The position numbers were made by a program, and so were the translations under genes. From positions 45,034,071 through 45,098,070 of the forward strand of contig NC_052349.1 of the NCBI RefSeq assembly GCF_009727055.1: a DNA stretch of 64,000 bases, written 5' to 3'. The notes beneath the pieces were generated by a model. That model saw only the letters and a list, made by a program, of their open reading frames with translations. It ran no database searches and was not told the DNA's origin. Origin of the DNA: Benincasa hispida (lineage: Eukaryota; Streptophyta; Magnoliopsida; Cucurbitales; Cucurbitaceae). Within the stretch, counting starts at the first letter, position 1; each line of letters starts with the position of its first letter. Shown here one piece after another: positions 11,593 through 23,555 of this stretch.

Positions 11593-14154
11593 AGTGAACC
11601 CTGAATCCTAATTTCTCTACTTGAGTATGTTCTCTGTTGAGACTAGTGTGGTGAGTAGGTTGATGTGGAAAATGTGTAATGGTAGAGAAAAGAGTGGAGT
11701 TTTGAAAAAGGAAAAATGGAGGTGACGCGTTGGAAGGTACAAGGGTAGGCAAGGTATGCGTTGGAAGGAAACCCATGCGTCAAGCAGCCTTAGCCAGATG
11801 CCCCTGTCATGCATCGAGCGGCCACGCCCATGCGTTGAGCACCCTGTCGAGCGGCCACGCCCATACGTCAAAGCGCCCTCCCAAGCATCAATGTGTCTCG
11901 CACAACCATACGACCAAACATGCCCATGCGGCCGAGTGAGCGAGCGATGGCCAGCCTATGCCGCACGCTCATGCGTCTAGCGGCCAGCCTATGCAGCATG
12001 CCCATGCGTTAGTAGCCAGCACCATGCGCCCATGCCAAGAAAGCCATGCGATGCTACCAAATGAGCCATGCGTCGAGGATGGACGGTCACCCTATGCGTT
12101 AGTGATGGCTAGCTCTTGCGATGGCTAAGTTAGATTGTAATGATAGTGAATTGGCTTGCTATGCGTTGATTATAGGCTATGCATTGAGTATGGATTATGC
12201 GTTGAACATCCAAGAGTTGGACGCATACAAGGGATGAGATCACCTGGAAAACGTCATCAAACCATGTGTCTTCTTGGGAGGAAGCCTTAAGCCTTAAGAA
12301 TTTGAGGTGATTGCATCAGATTGGAAGCTCATGCATTGGCTACATAGGAGGAAGACACTTAGATTGCTATGATCAAAATGATGTGTTGGTAGTGTGTGGG
12401 AGAAACACTTGGACATGCAGCCAAGTAGGTGGTGTCAAATTTGGAGAAGGTTTGGACGCCTATAAATAAGGTTAAAAGACTTCATTTGTAGATCAAAATT
12501 CAAAAATAAAATAAAAAGAGTAAGTGAGTTGAGCAAACCATGCGTTGGAGCCAAAATCCATGCGTTGGTTGTAGGATTTCACAGAGGATGCATTGGACAG
12601 TGAAGTCTGGAAAGCAGCATCAAATTGGGAAGAGAAGTTCTCCCAATTTACTCATGCGTTTGGAGTTATTTCAAAGCCACATGAAAACTCTGAAAGTCTA
12701 GTTTTCAGGGTAGGGCTGGCAGAGGAAAAACTTGAAGGTATCGGGCTGGAAACTGAGAAGAAGACAGAAGGGTCAGGCTGACGAATAAGCTTGGGTCAGT
12801 CTTGAAGATTCTATAATTCCGGCCAAACCACGAGAATTTATGAGCTCAAATTTTAGGGTAAGCTTCCTGAGACATTTTAGAATATGTTTGTAGAAGGAAG
12901 TATCTCAAAATAAGGTTTATAACTATGAGTAATTTAAGCTATAATTTGAATCTGGATTCTAAGGGTGAAAAGGGAGCCCGAGGTAGAAAAGGAAACTACT
13001 AGAGTGAAAAGCCCCTAAGCAATCAAGGTGAGTGGCTAAAATGTTTAACTAAAACATTTTCTTAAAATTTTTTATTACAATGTTTATAGAAAGCATGTTT
13101 TAGAGAAGATTATTATCATGCCAGCTAGTTTTACAAAGTGATTCGAAGCAAACCATGAGTTATGTTTTAAACGTATGCATGAGAAGTTGTTGAAAAACTA
13201 TTTATGTGTTAAAAATACCCAGCATGCATTATATCTTTAAAGCCATGTTTTCATATGTGTTATACTTTACATGCTTTAAAGAGAAAGTCATTTATGACTA
13301 GATTTACTTAAAACGCGATACCGAAGGACATTGAGAAGGTATCCGCCCAACTAGATACCGAAGGACGTTTGAGAAGGTATTTATTGGTACTGAAGGATGT
13401 TTGAGAAGGTACCAAACCAACCAGATACTAAAGGATGTTGAGAAGGTTTCTGAGCAGAAGTACCTAAGGTATGACGGTACTTAGTATGGCCACGTGCACG
13501 TAGGTAGTTAAAGTCAGAGATTGAGCAAAAGGGTTCTCTCTTGACTAGCAGTTGGTGTTGGGATTGTTTTTACCCACAGTGGGGTTATTCTCAACTGAGA
13601 AACAGTTTTGCTATTTTATGATTAAAACAACTTTATATATGCTTGGAAAATATTTATACTACGGTACAAGTACTGTAGAAGCTTATATTTTAGTTAAACT
13701 CTTTATTGAGATTTTTGCATGAGAATCAATTATCTTTCTTAAGTCACTCACTGGGCACAAGCTCACCCCGTTTTCAAATGTTTTCTTTTCCCCCCACAGG
13801 CAATGGTCAAATCCTCTGAAGATAGCTCTGCATCTACTCTTCCACTAAAGGATAAAGAGATCTGTAACCCGTTTATTTAAGTGGTTACTATTAATATTGT
13901 ACACATGTTACTATTGTTCATATAGGGACTAGGTTTTTTTTGGGTTTGGGACTTGTGAATCTAGTGTTGTAATGACTCTAAATATGTTATGTTTTTTAAT
14001 TAAGAAACTTTTTGGCCTAAAGATATTCCACTGTATATGAGTTATATTTTGGTATCAAAGTTATTCTGCAAGAATTATTAGGCAGTAAGTGTCAAGCCAA
14101 AGGATGAATAACTGTTGCAGTCAATGCCCTTTCCTAGGCTAAAAGAGTGGTTCT
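11593..14154 (+). mobile_element. Ty3-gypsy LTR plus short leader inserted in the copia F LTR
   Basis: A block of about 2.5 kb interrupts the copia LTR. From 11740 to 12250 it is rich in ATGCG/CATGCGT motifs. From 13310 to 13450 there are four repeats built on GATACCGAAGGA(C)GTTGAGAAGGTA, followed by GGTACTTAGTATGGCCACGTGCACGTAGGTAG (in pieces), the same landmark that occurs inverted in the solo LTR at 38887. At about 14052 TTTTGGTATCAAAGTT resembles a primer site and is followed by about 90 bases of leader. No gag or pol of this element is present. Possible small open frames here (such as 12593-12781) show no known domain and are not called. Confidence 0.6.
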
Positions 14155-14217
14155 GGGGGGGGGGGGGGGGGGGGGGGGGGGGAGGGGGGGGGGGGGGGGG
14201 GGGGGGGAGGGGGGGGG
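14155..14217. repeat. Poly-G tract of 63 bases
   Basis: All G except A at 14183 and 14208. It lies exactly where the gypsy leader stops and the copia LTR resumes. A natural tract of this length in AT-rich DNA is unusual; a no-signal read artefact or gap filler is likely. Confidence 0.75.
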
Positions 14218-14829
14218 TGGTGGACAATTTTCATCTTGTGTAACTAAGTTCCTTGCTCCTAAATCAGACAAATCCCCCAAAAGGTAGGCATGTTGAGTTG
14301 GAAATCTGACCAGTTTCACCCATACTAATCAAAGAACTATCTTCAAAGGCAGGAGTTCCCAAAACATTCAGGATTGAGGTCATGTCACTTATGGTCGTTA
14401 AGGTGAGATGTAAGTCTCAAGTATCAATGGCATTATATAAAGAGACGAATCATCTTGTGGTCCGGTCTTATACAAACTCATTGTATAGGACACCCCTGCT
14501 CACATGTCTCCACATGAATTGTCAGGATCTGCCATCTGTAGTAGTTCACAACACTTGCAAACCTCTACAAAGCGGGCCGTATTCGTAGTGTCACCAGGAT
14601 CAAGTATCCCTTCTTAATCCTTATACTACATACCTTTTTAGGTTATCACATAAGACATTATCCACTTGTATATCTCATATCCATGCTTAAGTTTACATAC
14701 AATAACCATGGAGCTTTCTTTATTGGATATGAGTAAATGCCAAATAAAATAACTCTTATTTTATTCATAACAATGTGTACAGTTTACAAACTACGAGACT
14801 TCGGAAGAATTAGAACACAAATCCCAACA
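14218..14829 (-). mobile_element. Copia F 3' LTR, proximal piece
   Basis: Resumes with CATCTTGTGTAACTAAG and continues to the LTR 5' terminus (..ATCCCAACA at 14829, that is TGTTGGGAT on the minus strand). It is directly preceded on the minus strand by the polypurine stretch AACAAGTAGGAGAT. Matches 22230-23555 of the 5' LTR. Confidence 0.8.
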
Positions 14830-15900
14830 ATCTCCTACTTGTTCTATGCCTCGGGAGACTAATGTACAATACACGATAAATACAAGTACAATATACAATA
14901 AACAAGGGCATACAGTATACCCCAGTATCATCTCTCACTTGTCTTATACAAGATGTCGTATGTCCCGCAGACCCGGACTCTGCAGGTGACCTTCAAACAC
15001 TTTAGTCAGAAGAGCCTCTGTAAATTGATTAGCAACGTTGTGCTCTGACGCGATCTTCGTAACTATCACATCACCGCGATGCACAATCTCCCTAATCAAG
15101 TGATATTTCCATGCTTGAAGGGTAACAAACCCCTATTGGAATCCTGCATACTGTACCTAATCAACATTTGATCGATGTATGATGCCTGAGAGAAGGCTAA
15201 CCTCTTGTTCTTACAATCCTAAATGATCTAGATCCCTACAACATACTGCGTCTAACCCAAATCTATCATTTGGAACTGGGCGGCTAGCCATTTCTTAATG
15301 TCGGTCACAAACCCTACATCATTCCCAATGAGTAGGATATCATCCATATACAATACCAGGGAACAGCTTATGAGTTGTTCATGATCTTCTTGTAAATACA
15401 AGGCTCATCAACGTTCTAATCAAAGCTAAATGATTTGACCGTACTGTCAAAACTAATTTCCATGATCTAAATGCTTGTTTCAGCCCATAAATGGACCTAT
15501 TAAGCTTGCAAACTCTTTGCTCTTAATCTGAAACTACAAACCCCTCTAGTTGAGCCATGTAAATGGTCTCCTCAAGATTACCATTAAGAAAGGCAGTCTT
15601 GACGTCCATTTGCCATATCTCATAATCATAAAATGTCGCTATGGACAAGAGTATTCTGATAGACTTGAGCATGACAACAGGTGAGAAAGTTTCCTCATAG
15701 TCCACTCCCTCAACCTGGGTATAACCCTTTGCCACGAGTCTAGCCTTAAAGCTTTTCACCTTTGCATCTATGCCTCACTTTCTCTTGTAGATCCACTTAC
15801 ACACTATAGGTTTTACCTCATCAAGCTAATCCACAAGTTCCCAGACTTGATTGAAGTACATAGACTTCATCTTCTAATTCAAGGCCTTAATCCACTCATC
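14830..15900 (-). pseudogene. Copia F: reverse transcriptase and RNase H tail
   Basis: RT starts near 15890 and is open at 15759-15523: [56 protein letters not shown]. The YVDD segment lies near 15350-15320. At about 15108 the RT C-terminus (KGLLPFKHG-like) is joined directly to the last part of RNase H (VTKIASEHNVA-like, 15090-14990). The RNase H core, with most of its catalytic acidic residues, has therefore been deleted. The polypurine tract and LTR follow at 14840-14829. The copy cannot be autonomous. Confidence 0.8.
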
Positions 15901-17183
15901 TTTGTCAACATCCTCCATTGCTTGCTTAAAAGACAATGGATCCTCGACCCCATCATTAGAAATGACGTTCTGGACTTCAGTCAAACCCATGTAATGATCC
16001 GGTGGGTTCATAACCCACCCACTATGTCGAGGCAGTCTCAACCCTTGAGCTGGTTGACTAGATGTACCGACCTCAACAATTCTTATTGATCTATCAGTCT
16101 ATTCAACAACTCTTGTTGAACCCTCAGTAGTCTCAGTCTCACTTGAAATCTCACGTAAAACAAGCTTACTTCATAGTTTATGATCCATGATGTGGTCTTT
16201 TTCCAAGAAGATAGTATTTGTGGGAAAAAAAATATTTTTTCTCAATCGGATTATAGAAGTATCCAACCCTTCTTTCCCTGGGGTAGCCTACAAAGAGGCA
16301 AACTTTCGAACACGATTCCAACTTATTCGGGTTAGTCACAAGCACGTGGGTCGGACACCCCCAAATCTTGAAGTGGCATAAACAACCTTTACGGCCTTTC
16401 CATAACACAAAAAGTGTTTCATAAACACTTTTCAAGGGAACGTTGTTCAGCATATAACATGCAATCTCCACTACAAAACCCAAAAATGAGTCTGGAAAAT
16501 GAGCATAACTCATCATAGAACGAACCATGTCCAACAAGGTTCTGTTTCTCCTTTCTGATACACCATTCTGCTAAGATGTACCTAAGGCTGAGAGTTGGGA
16601 CGTAATTCCATGTTTTATCATATAGTTCTGGAATTTGAGGTCCATATACTCTCCACCACGATCAAATCATAGTGTTTTTATCTTCTTACCTAACAAGTTT
16701 TCAACTTCAGCCTTATACTTCTTGAACTTGTCAATGGCTTTCAGACTTACGTTGCATTAGGTAGAGATACCTGTACCTTGAATAATCATCTATGAAAGAG
16801 ATGAAATATTCATACCCACCTCGAGCTTTAACACTCATTGGACCACAGATTTCTGAATGTACAAGCTCCAAGGCTTCCTTGGTTATGTAACCTTTTCCAA
16901 TAAAAGGTCGTTTGGTCATCTTGCCTTCGAGGCATGATTCACACATCAGCAAGGAGTTTTCTTCTAAACTTTTTAGAAGTCCACATTTCAACCAGTGCTC
17001 AATCCTATTGAGGTTTATATGACCTAACCTTAGATGCCAAAGATGCGCGTTTTCCTTAGGAGAAACCTTTGGTCTTTTAGCTGTTGTTGTCGTACTGAAC
17101 ATTTCAGTATTAAACAAGGCTTCTATGACTAACGACCTTAGTACATATAAGTTACTTTCCATTGAACCAAAACCAATCTCCAT
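15901..17183 (-). pseudogene. Copia F: integrase
   Basis: Minus-strand pieces: 17183-16731 with AHLWHLRLGHINLNRIEHWL, CESCLEGKMTKRPF (HHCC zinc site), HSEICGPM and FISFIDDYSRYRYLYLMQ; a frameshifted middle with the TPQQNG region near 16590-16540 (a stop replaces one Gln); and 16537-16178 with LDMVRSMMSYAHFPDSF, VPLKSVYETLF and CLFVGYPRERRVGYFY. It would cut and join cDNA ends into the genome. Frameshifts and stops at several points inactivate it. The N-terminal His/Cys residues and the first core Asp residues are still recognisable. Confidence 0.8.
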
Positions 17184-18125
17184 ACCATTCTTGAAAATAA
17201 AAACTTTACTCTAAAAAAAAAGAGATGGTATAACCTTGCTCAATGAGACAAGAAACTGAGATTAAGTTCCTCTTGATATGAGGAACTACGAAAACATTAT
17301 CTAGTAACAGATCAAGTTTCTTGTCCAAAAATAACTTTAGCCTACCTACAGCAACAACTGAAACAACCTCACCGGTACCCATTCGAAGAGTCATCTCTCT
17401 CTGTGGCAACGTTTGCCAGGAATTAAATCCTTGGTAAGAGGAACTAACGTGGTTAGTAACACTCGAATCAAGAATTCAGGAAAAATCATCATCATTCTCT
17501 ACCAAACACGTCTTCAAGACCAATAAATCATATTTATTGTCTTTAGATATCCTTCTCTTTAAGAGAGTAGTGGGATCAGTATCAGAACCTAAATAAGCTC
17601 CAAGTTTAATGTTAGAGAACACTTCTCGTCGATGAACTTCAACAGAGTCAGCAACACATGCTTTCTCTTTCTGGAGTTTAACTTGGGAACTGACACTACT
17701 TGTATTGTCATCCATCCCTTTGTGCTCAAAAGGTGAGAACTGACGTTCAAACAAATCTTGCAACGAGTCTATGATCTCACATGCAATGACCATGTTCTCA
17801 ACACTTTTAACCAAAGCATCAGGTATACTAGCCAATATGTGAAGTCCAGCCAATGAAATAGCCTTCATCAACACGTCATATGCATTATGAACACTTCGCG
17901 GTGCATCAAGGGTCGGGACTTGAGGACACTTCTCAACCATGACAAACTCGAGGTCATTTACCACGAAATACGTTTTATAAAACTCTTTCCACGGTATGAA
18001 ATCGGTCAAACTAGAGGCATTTAACGGAAAATCAAATATGTTGCTGAAAACAAAAACACATTGACCTATGTTAGGTTTTAAGCAAATACCCATTAAAAAA
18101 CATACAACATCCAATACGGTTTAAC
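17184..18125 (-). pseudogene. Copia F: gag and protease
   Basis: A 213-codon open stretch (18114-17476) covers gag: FIPWKEFYKTYFVVNDLEFV (the W-K gag core), ENMVIACEIIDSLQDLFERQ, a short Lys/Glu-rich part and DLLVLKTCLVENDD, which normally leads into the protease. Only a decayed protease follows (17475-17410). The segment at 17409-17206 (TLRMGTGEVVSVVAVGRLKL, VPHIKRNLISVSCLIEQGY) is the protease C-terminal domain. No clear CCHC knuckle remains, so this gag differs from that of copia A by a deletion. Confidence 0.75.
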
Positions 18126-18126
18126 A

Positions 18127-18895
18127 AAACTAACATGAACCCCGTGTCTTTTTCGATTTCGAGGCTTTCACCCTAAAAACGGAACTAGACCTTATTCCCT
18201 CTACGTCCATTCAATCTAAATATTGCTACATGAATGCACGGTAAGACCAAGAACGCTTCGGTCATTGCTAAAGGTCAGATTTTCACTCGCATAGCATTCT
18301 CTGGGCACATAGGATTAAACATAAAGTTGCGCTTTCTTGGCGGAGATTTAGGCGGCAAGAGACTTTAGGGCTTGTTGGAGGTGCTGAGCATAACTAATCG
18401 AAATCAGAGGCGGATCAAGGTAGCTTACCTACTAAGCCAATAGGCGAATGGCCAAAGGATGGAGCGTGCAAAGTCAATTGTGCACCTATCGTGTGACCCG
18501 TTGGTCCTAATCAATGTCTTGCGCGAAGCGACCCACCTAGAAAAGCTCGCTTTATAGTAGGGGGCACTAAAATGGAACTTCGATCGGATGCGGGTATCCA
18601 ATCCCGCCGCTGAGATGTCAAGCGGATTCCTGGGCATTGACGAATGGTCGGTTGATCAGTAGAGGGGACGACTTTGCCTCCTCAAAAGAAAAAGAGCCCC
18701 ACTCGAGGGACGACTAATCCCACAGTATCGAGATTTCATTGTCGTGATTCCGGCTACCTGTCCTTGTGGGAATCTCAAGTCATCTCTCTGAGATGGATCG
18801 AATCTTTCCTAGCCTTTTCCGGTTATCCTCTGCTCATTTTCGGGTTGGGTTCAGGGCCCAGGCACGACATCTAGTTTCACAATGACGCTCCAAAA
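18127..18895. mobile_element. Foreign block inside copia F, probably mitochondrial DNA transferred to the nucleus
   Basis: About 770 bases of near-balanced composition with a non-retroelement texture sit between the gag start and the leader, which picks up again at about 18896 (GAACAAAAGTCGCCG, matching 2908 in copia A). The segment includes GCGCGAAGCGACCCACC, AAAAGCTCGCTTTATAG and CCTTTTCCGGTTATCCTC, which resemble plant mitochondrial intergenic DNA. Two open stretches (18637-18425 minus, 70 codons; 18674-18874 plus, 66 codons) show no domain that I know. The origin is inferred from composition and style only. Confidence 0.45.
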
Positions 18896-21359
18896 GTTTA
18901 GAACAAAAGTCGCCGAAGAGTGGTCAATTTATCCCTCCTCTGAATTGAGACGTTCTCAACTAGTCCTTAATACCAGAATAACTCTTGCTCCTATCATGAC
19001 TAGTCATCATTAATTTGGTCAAGAAATCATTAACTTACTTAACAATTTCCCGTAAATATGTCCTGCCATTTTAGGCTCTAGAGTTCTGCCCCAAGCAGCC
19101 AATCCAAAGGGAAAAAATCCGATTGGGGCAAAAACTAAAGTGACCCTATCCATTTCTGAAGTTCACCTTTATATTGACCAACTACACAAATCCCATCTGA
19201 AAGGGGACGCTCCCAGGGTGCCAAGAGGGACTACAAGAATGAACTCACGGTGCGAACCAATGAAGGAGATCGTAAAGCGTGTTGACACACACCCTTCACC
19301 CACTTACTATAAATGCTCTCTCCGTCCACCTTGATATTGACTCATGCAAACACCATCCAAAGGGGGATGCTCCCAAGGCACCATGAGGCCAAGCATGAAT
19401 CTCGCGGCATGAACATTCAGAGAGAAACGTGAGTGGAATCATTGACATATTAGATACATCTCTTCCTCCCGCTAAGTATTCTATAACCTAGGGTTTAGTT
19501 TACTTAGAAAAAACACGGCTAAGAATTTTAACTAAGTGAATTTTTAGATTTGCCCAAGAGTAACATTTACCCTTGATAGTTTAACAACTTTTGATCATCA
19601 TCCATTAAACTCTTTAACAGAGTCTTTGACCAATTGTCGCATACTTGCAGAAAATCTATCTAATTTACCTATCCAGATAGGTTCCCAGGTAGGGATGCTC
19701 CATTTCCGTGAGCTTAAATACCCCAGCCTAGATAGAACCCACCTTAGACAAAAGGTCCCTTATAGATAGATTTAATACAATTTTAATCTTTTATGTCAAT
19801 CAATTTAATCCAATTAAACCGATTTAAAAAGATTAAACTAGGTTGCTAATCCCATTAGAACCTTGAACTTAGGTCTAAAACCTTTTAAAACATGAGTTTG
19901 CCTAAGTCTGCATGAAAATCTTTCTTATTGATTTTAGTTCTAATTTCTATTATAACGCTTATAACAGAAACAATCAAAACTATTCATAATACAAAGAAAT
20001 CATATGCAAGGCATTCATAATGCCTACAAAAAACCTAAGTGTCATGCTCCATGCATTGTTCATTCATTACTACCTTTTATATAACACTTATACAAAACAA
20101 CAACGAACCAAGCAAACATGCTTCCATTCACCCTTATATTATAACGCTTATAATAAAAAGATGATGCATGACTATGCTTACTGCATGTGTAAATATAACT
20201 CTTATATTCATGATGCATGCACATGCTCTCTTGTAATTTCATCATGCCATATAATAACACTTATAATACATGATGTATGAATAATTGCACAACCTAAGGT
20301 GGATTTTAAATCTATATGTCATACATTATGCCATATAAACCACATACATCTCATGTATATTAAGAAAAAGTTGATGCACCGGGTTAATTAGCCTTAAATC
20401 CACAAAACTAAAAGCTAACTATTACAAAAACAAAAAGTCTCCGGTTCAAATAGGCGAACCGGGTCTCGAACCATCAAGTCGAAGTCCGCATCTCCTCTGC
20501 TCGTGTACCAAAAACCATGCAATCGTCTACACAAAAGAGTAAATGTTTTACTCAATCGTTTACCAATGCTTTCAGAGCTAAACGATCGTTTAGCAACGAT
20601 TGTGTACCTTTTACTATGTGATGAAGTATGAGGTACATGATCGTGCAGCGCACAACGCATAAAGAAAACCTTAAACGATCATCTAAATGACAACGATGCG
20701 GTGAAGCAGAATCGTCTAAACGATCGCTGAGCGAACGCCTATGTATCGTATACCGCATGATCATATAGTCAATGACTATGCGATGAAGCATGCTAACTAC
20801 ACGATCGTTTAATGTGTGTGTCTTTTATTAAATGATGAGCATTATATGCTCCCATTCGATCGTTTACCTCTAGCGTCTACACGATCGAGCAACCACTGCT
20901 ACGCGATAGAGTAAACACTTTATCCCCATCATTTAGCATTAGCTAATCGATTATTTAGTAAATACTACACGATCACGTAGAAAAATCGAAACAATCGTTT
21001 AGCTAAATCCCAACAATCGTTTACCTGAGGCTACACGATACGACCAACTCTTGGTCTTCTTCCTCGCTGAGAACCGTATCTCCATGCTTTAAAATCATCA
21101 CGAACGAATCGACAAACTCAAACACTTTAAATTACAGACACGATTGCATGTCAATTATGCCTAAAAACACGGGGGTACTTACAAATTAACACTTTGTATT
21201 CAAAAGAAAGCTTTTGAATACAGGCAATTAACCCATAAACCTTCATCAACACCATCCACAACGTATTTAACACTTAAACACAAATGCAAAAAACCCACCA
21301 CGACTATAAAAAAAAAAGTTCAAAATAGAAATGAAATTTGGAATATTAGAACAACCTAG
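18896..21359 (-). mobile_element. Copia F: untranslated leader
   Basis: Same layout as the copia A leader: two GGGG(A)C/TGCTCCCA..GG..CC motifs (about 19200 and 19360), TATAAC(A/G)CTTATA repeats (19940-20280) and a cluster of CGATCGT-type palindromes (20570-21040). No credible coding region; open stretches at 20020-20280 and 20415-20791 are repeat-driven. Confidence 0.7.
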
Positions 21360-21370
21360 TTCTGATACCA
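21360..21370 (-). promoter_or_regulatory. Primer-binding site of copia F
   Basis: Minus strand TGGTATCAGAA two bases inside the LTR end at 21373: initiator tRNA-Met type with a final G to A change. Confidence 0.8.
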
Positions 21371-21372
21371 AT

Positions 21373-23555
21373 TGAAGGAAAACATACATGAGGATTTCCA
21401 TGAGCATTGAAATGATCATTAGAAATTTCATTCGAAATTGAACATAAATAATTACAGTCCAGAAATGGAAACATACAGGTCATGCACAATACGATATTAC
21501 ACCATTCTTTACCAGATAATCAAGGGAAAGATTATACATACCTTTGAAGACTCTTCTTCAAACTCCCTCGATCATGAACATTCAAACAGTTTCCAAGACA
21601 GCAACATACGAACACTCGAACACAACAATCACAAGACAGCACGATCACAATGAACACGAACTCAATGATCTCCAAGATCACGAACCCAACGAACGGCCTC
21701 CAAAAACCTCGACCTCAGTCGAGTTAAGTAAGACACCACCATAATGGCTACCTTGGTATTCTTAATGTGATAATCTAGAAGTGTGAACATTTCAAATCAA
21801 CACCAAGAACTGATTCTCAACTTGAATCCATTGAGCTACCAAGGGGACCTTATGGACTTGTAGCTTGAAGCTCTAACGATACGTGAATAACTGACTAAAC
21901 TCTTTAGTCAAGGGATCCACTATTCGTTAACTGTCAGGCACTCCACTAAAGACCGACAACTGCACTCTTCTTACTACAGATATATTTTGTGTCCATATCA
22001 ACCAATCAATAGTGCGATAACCCTTCATATATCGCTCGTAAGTATAGTTGGGCCCCTGTAGTTACATCTAACTTCTTAAGTACCACTGATCCCTCTAATA
22101 AACATAAGTCATAGTACTACTATGACTGAGTCCTCTCTTCCAAAGAGAAGTTGTGGACACTATGTTCAAGACCCGAAATCAGCCCTTAAGGGAGCAATCT
22201 ATCTATTTACCCCTGCTTCGGGAAGCAGTGAATTCCATCTTGTGTAACTGAGTTCCCAACTCCCAAACCAGACAAATCCCCAAAAAGGTAGGGATGTTGA
22301 GTTGGCAATCTGGCCACTCTCACCCATACTAATCAAAGGACCACCCTTAAGGCAGGAGTTCCCAAAACACTTAAGATTGAAGTCATGTCACCTATGGTCG
22401 TTAAGGTGAGATGTAAGTCTCAAGTATCAACGACATTATATAAAGAGACGAATCATCTTGTGGTCTGGTCTTATACAAACTCTTTATATAGGATAGCCCC
22501 CTTGCATGTCTCCACATGAATCGTCGGGATCTATGAAGCACAGACATAGATACGGTTACATGATACGGATACGATCAGATACAGTGATTCGTCAATTTCT
22601 AAAAAACTAAGATACGGATACGTCTAAGGATACGTCATATATATTTCTAAAAAAATGAGAATACTGATACATTGAAGATACATTTTCTTTTTCTTAAAAA
22701 AATCTAGGATATAGATAAATTTAGTATGCAAGTTAACAATAGCACAAAATAGAATACAAACACTAAAATACAATACAAAAAAAGCAACATCTAAGATGTT
22801 GAAGTACAATAGTTAATAACATACAATAGAAAAGTGACTCATATTACAAAGAAGAAGAAGAGGACTAGAACGAGAAATATGAAGTTAAACGAATAACTTC
22901 TTCATTGAATTGTTGAAGATATCCACATGGTTTATATTTTGGTGGACTTTGTGGGGACTTAAATGTGAAGATGAAGATTAGATGATTCTAGGGTTTGGTC
23001 ATTTATTTATTTTTTTCGCTTTAGTTTTGGACTCGAGCAGTGAGCTTTTTAAATAGGTTGCCTAGTTTTAGATTAGGAAAGATTAGATGAGTTGCTTGTC
23101 TTTTTTCTTTAAAAAAAAGTACGCGTAGAAATAAATACGTCAAATCGCGTGTCACATACGTATCTGAAAAGTATCTGGAAGTATTGGCATCCAATACGTT
23201 TCTAATATGGATTCTTTGTTTCGCATGAAGTATCTTTGCTTCATAGGTCAGGATCTACCATCTATAGTAGTTCACAACACTTGCAAACCTCTACAAAGCG
23301 GGTCGTATCCGTAGTGTCATCAGGATCAGGTATTCCTTCTTAGTCCTTATACTACAGACCTTTTTAGGTTATCACTTAAGGCATGATCCACTTGTATATC
23401 TCATATGCATGCTTAAGCTAATATACAATAACCATGGAGCTTTGTTTATTGGATATGAGCAAATGCCAAATAAAATAACTCTTATTTTATTCATAACAAT
23501 GTGTACAGTTTACAAACTACGAAACTTCGGGAGAATTAGGACACCAATCCCAACA
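21373..23555 (-). mobile_element. Copia F 5' LTR, with an inserted Mutator-like element
   Basis: Runs from TGAAGGAAAAC at 21373 to ..CCAATCCCAACA at 23555 (TGTTGGGATTGG on the minus strand). Compared with the 3' LTR it lacks about 600 bases at 21780 (those corresponding to about 10566-11166), with short homology at the joint. It also contains the insertion at 22533-23246. Directly outside is GTTTC, the right copy of the target duplication, then the RT of copia G. Confidence 0.85.
22533..23246. mobile_element. Non-autonomous Mutator-like DNA transposon
   Basis: A 714-base block interrupts the copia F LTR. The ends are inverted: ATGAAGCACAGACATAGATACGG at the left and, on the other strand from the right end, CTATGAAGCAAAGATACTTC. 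The LTR sequence GTC(G/A)GGATCT is present on both sides (22523-22532 and 23247-23256), a 10-base duplication with one change. A 9-11 bp duplication fits Mutator-like elements better than hAT (8) or PIF/Harbinger (3). No transposase frame is present. The GATACG repeats near the ends are subterminal. Confidence 0.6.

Noticed and set aside
11730..11980. Two overlapping His/Cys-rich open frames
   Set aside because: They arise from the ATGCG/CATGCGT repeats of the gypsy LTR.
14134..14319. Proline-rich open frame on the minus strand
   Set aside because: Produced only by the poly-G tract.
20020..20280. 86-codon open frame in the copia F leader
   Set aside because: Repeat-driven (TATAA..CTTATA units); not conserved in other leaders.
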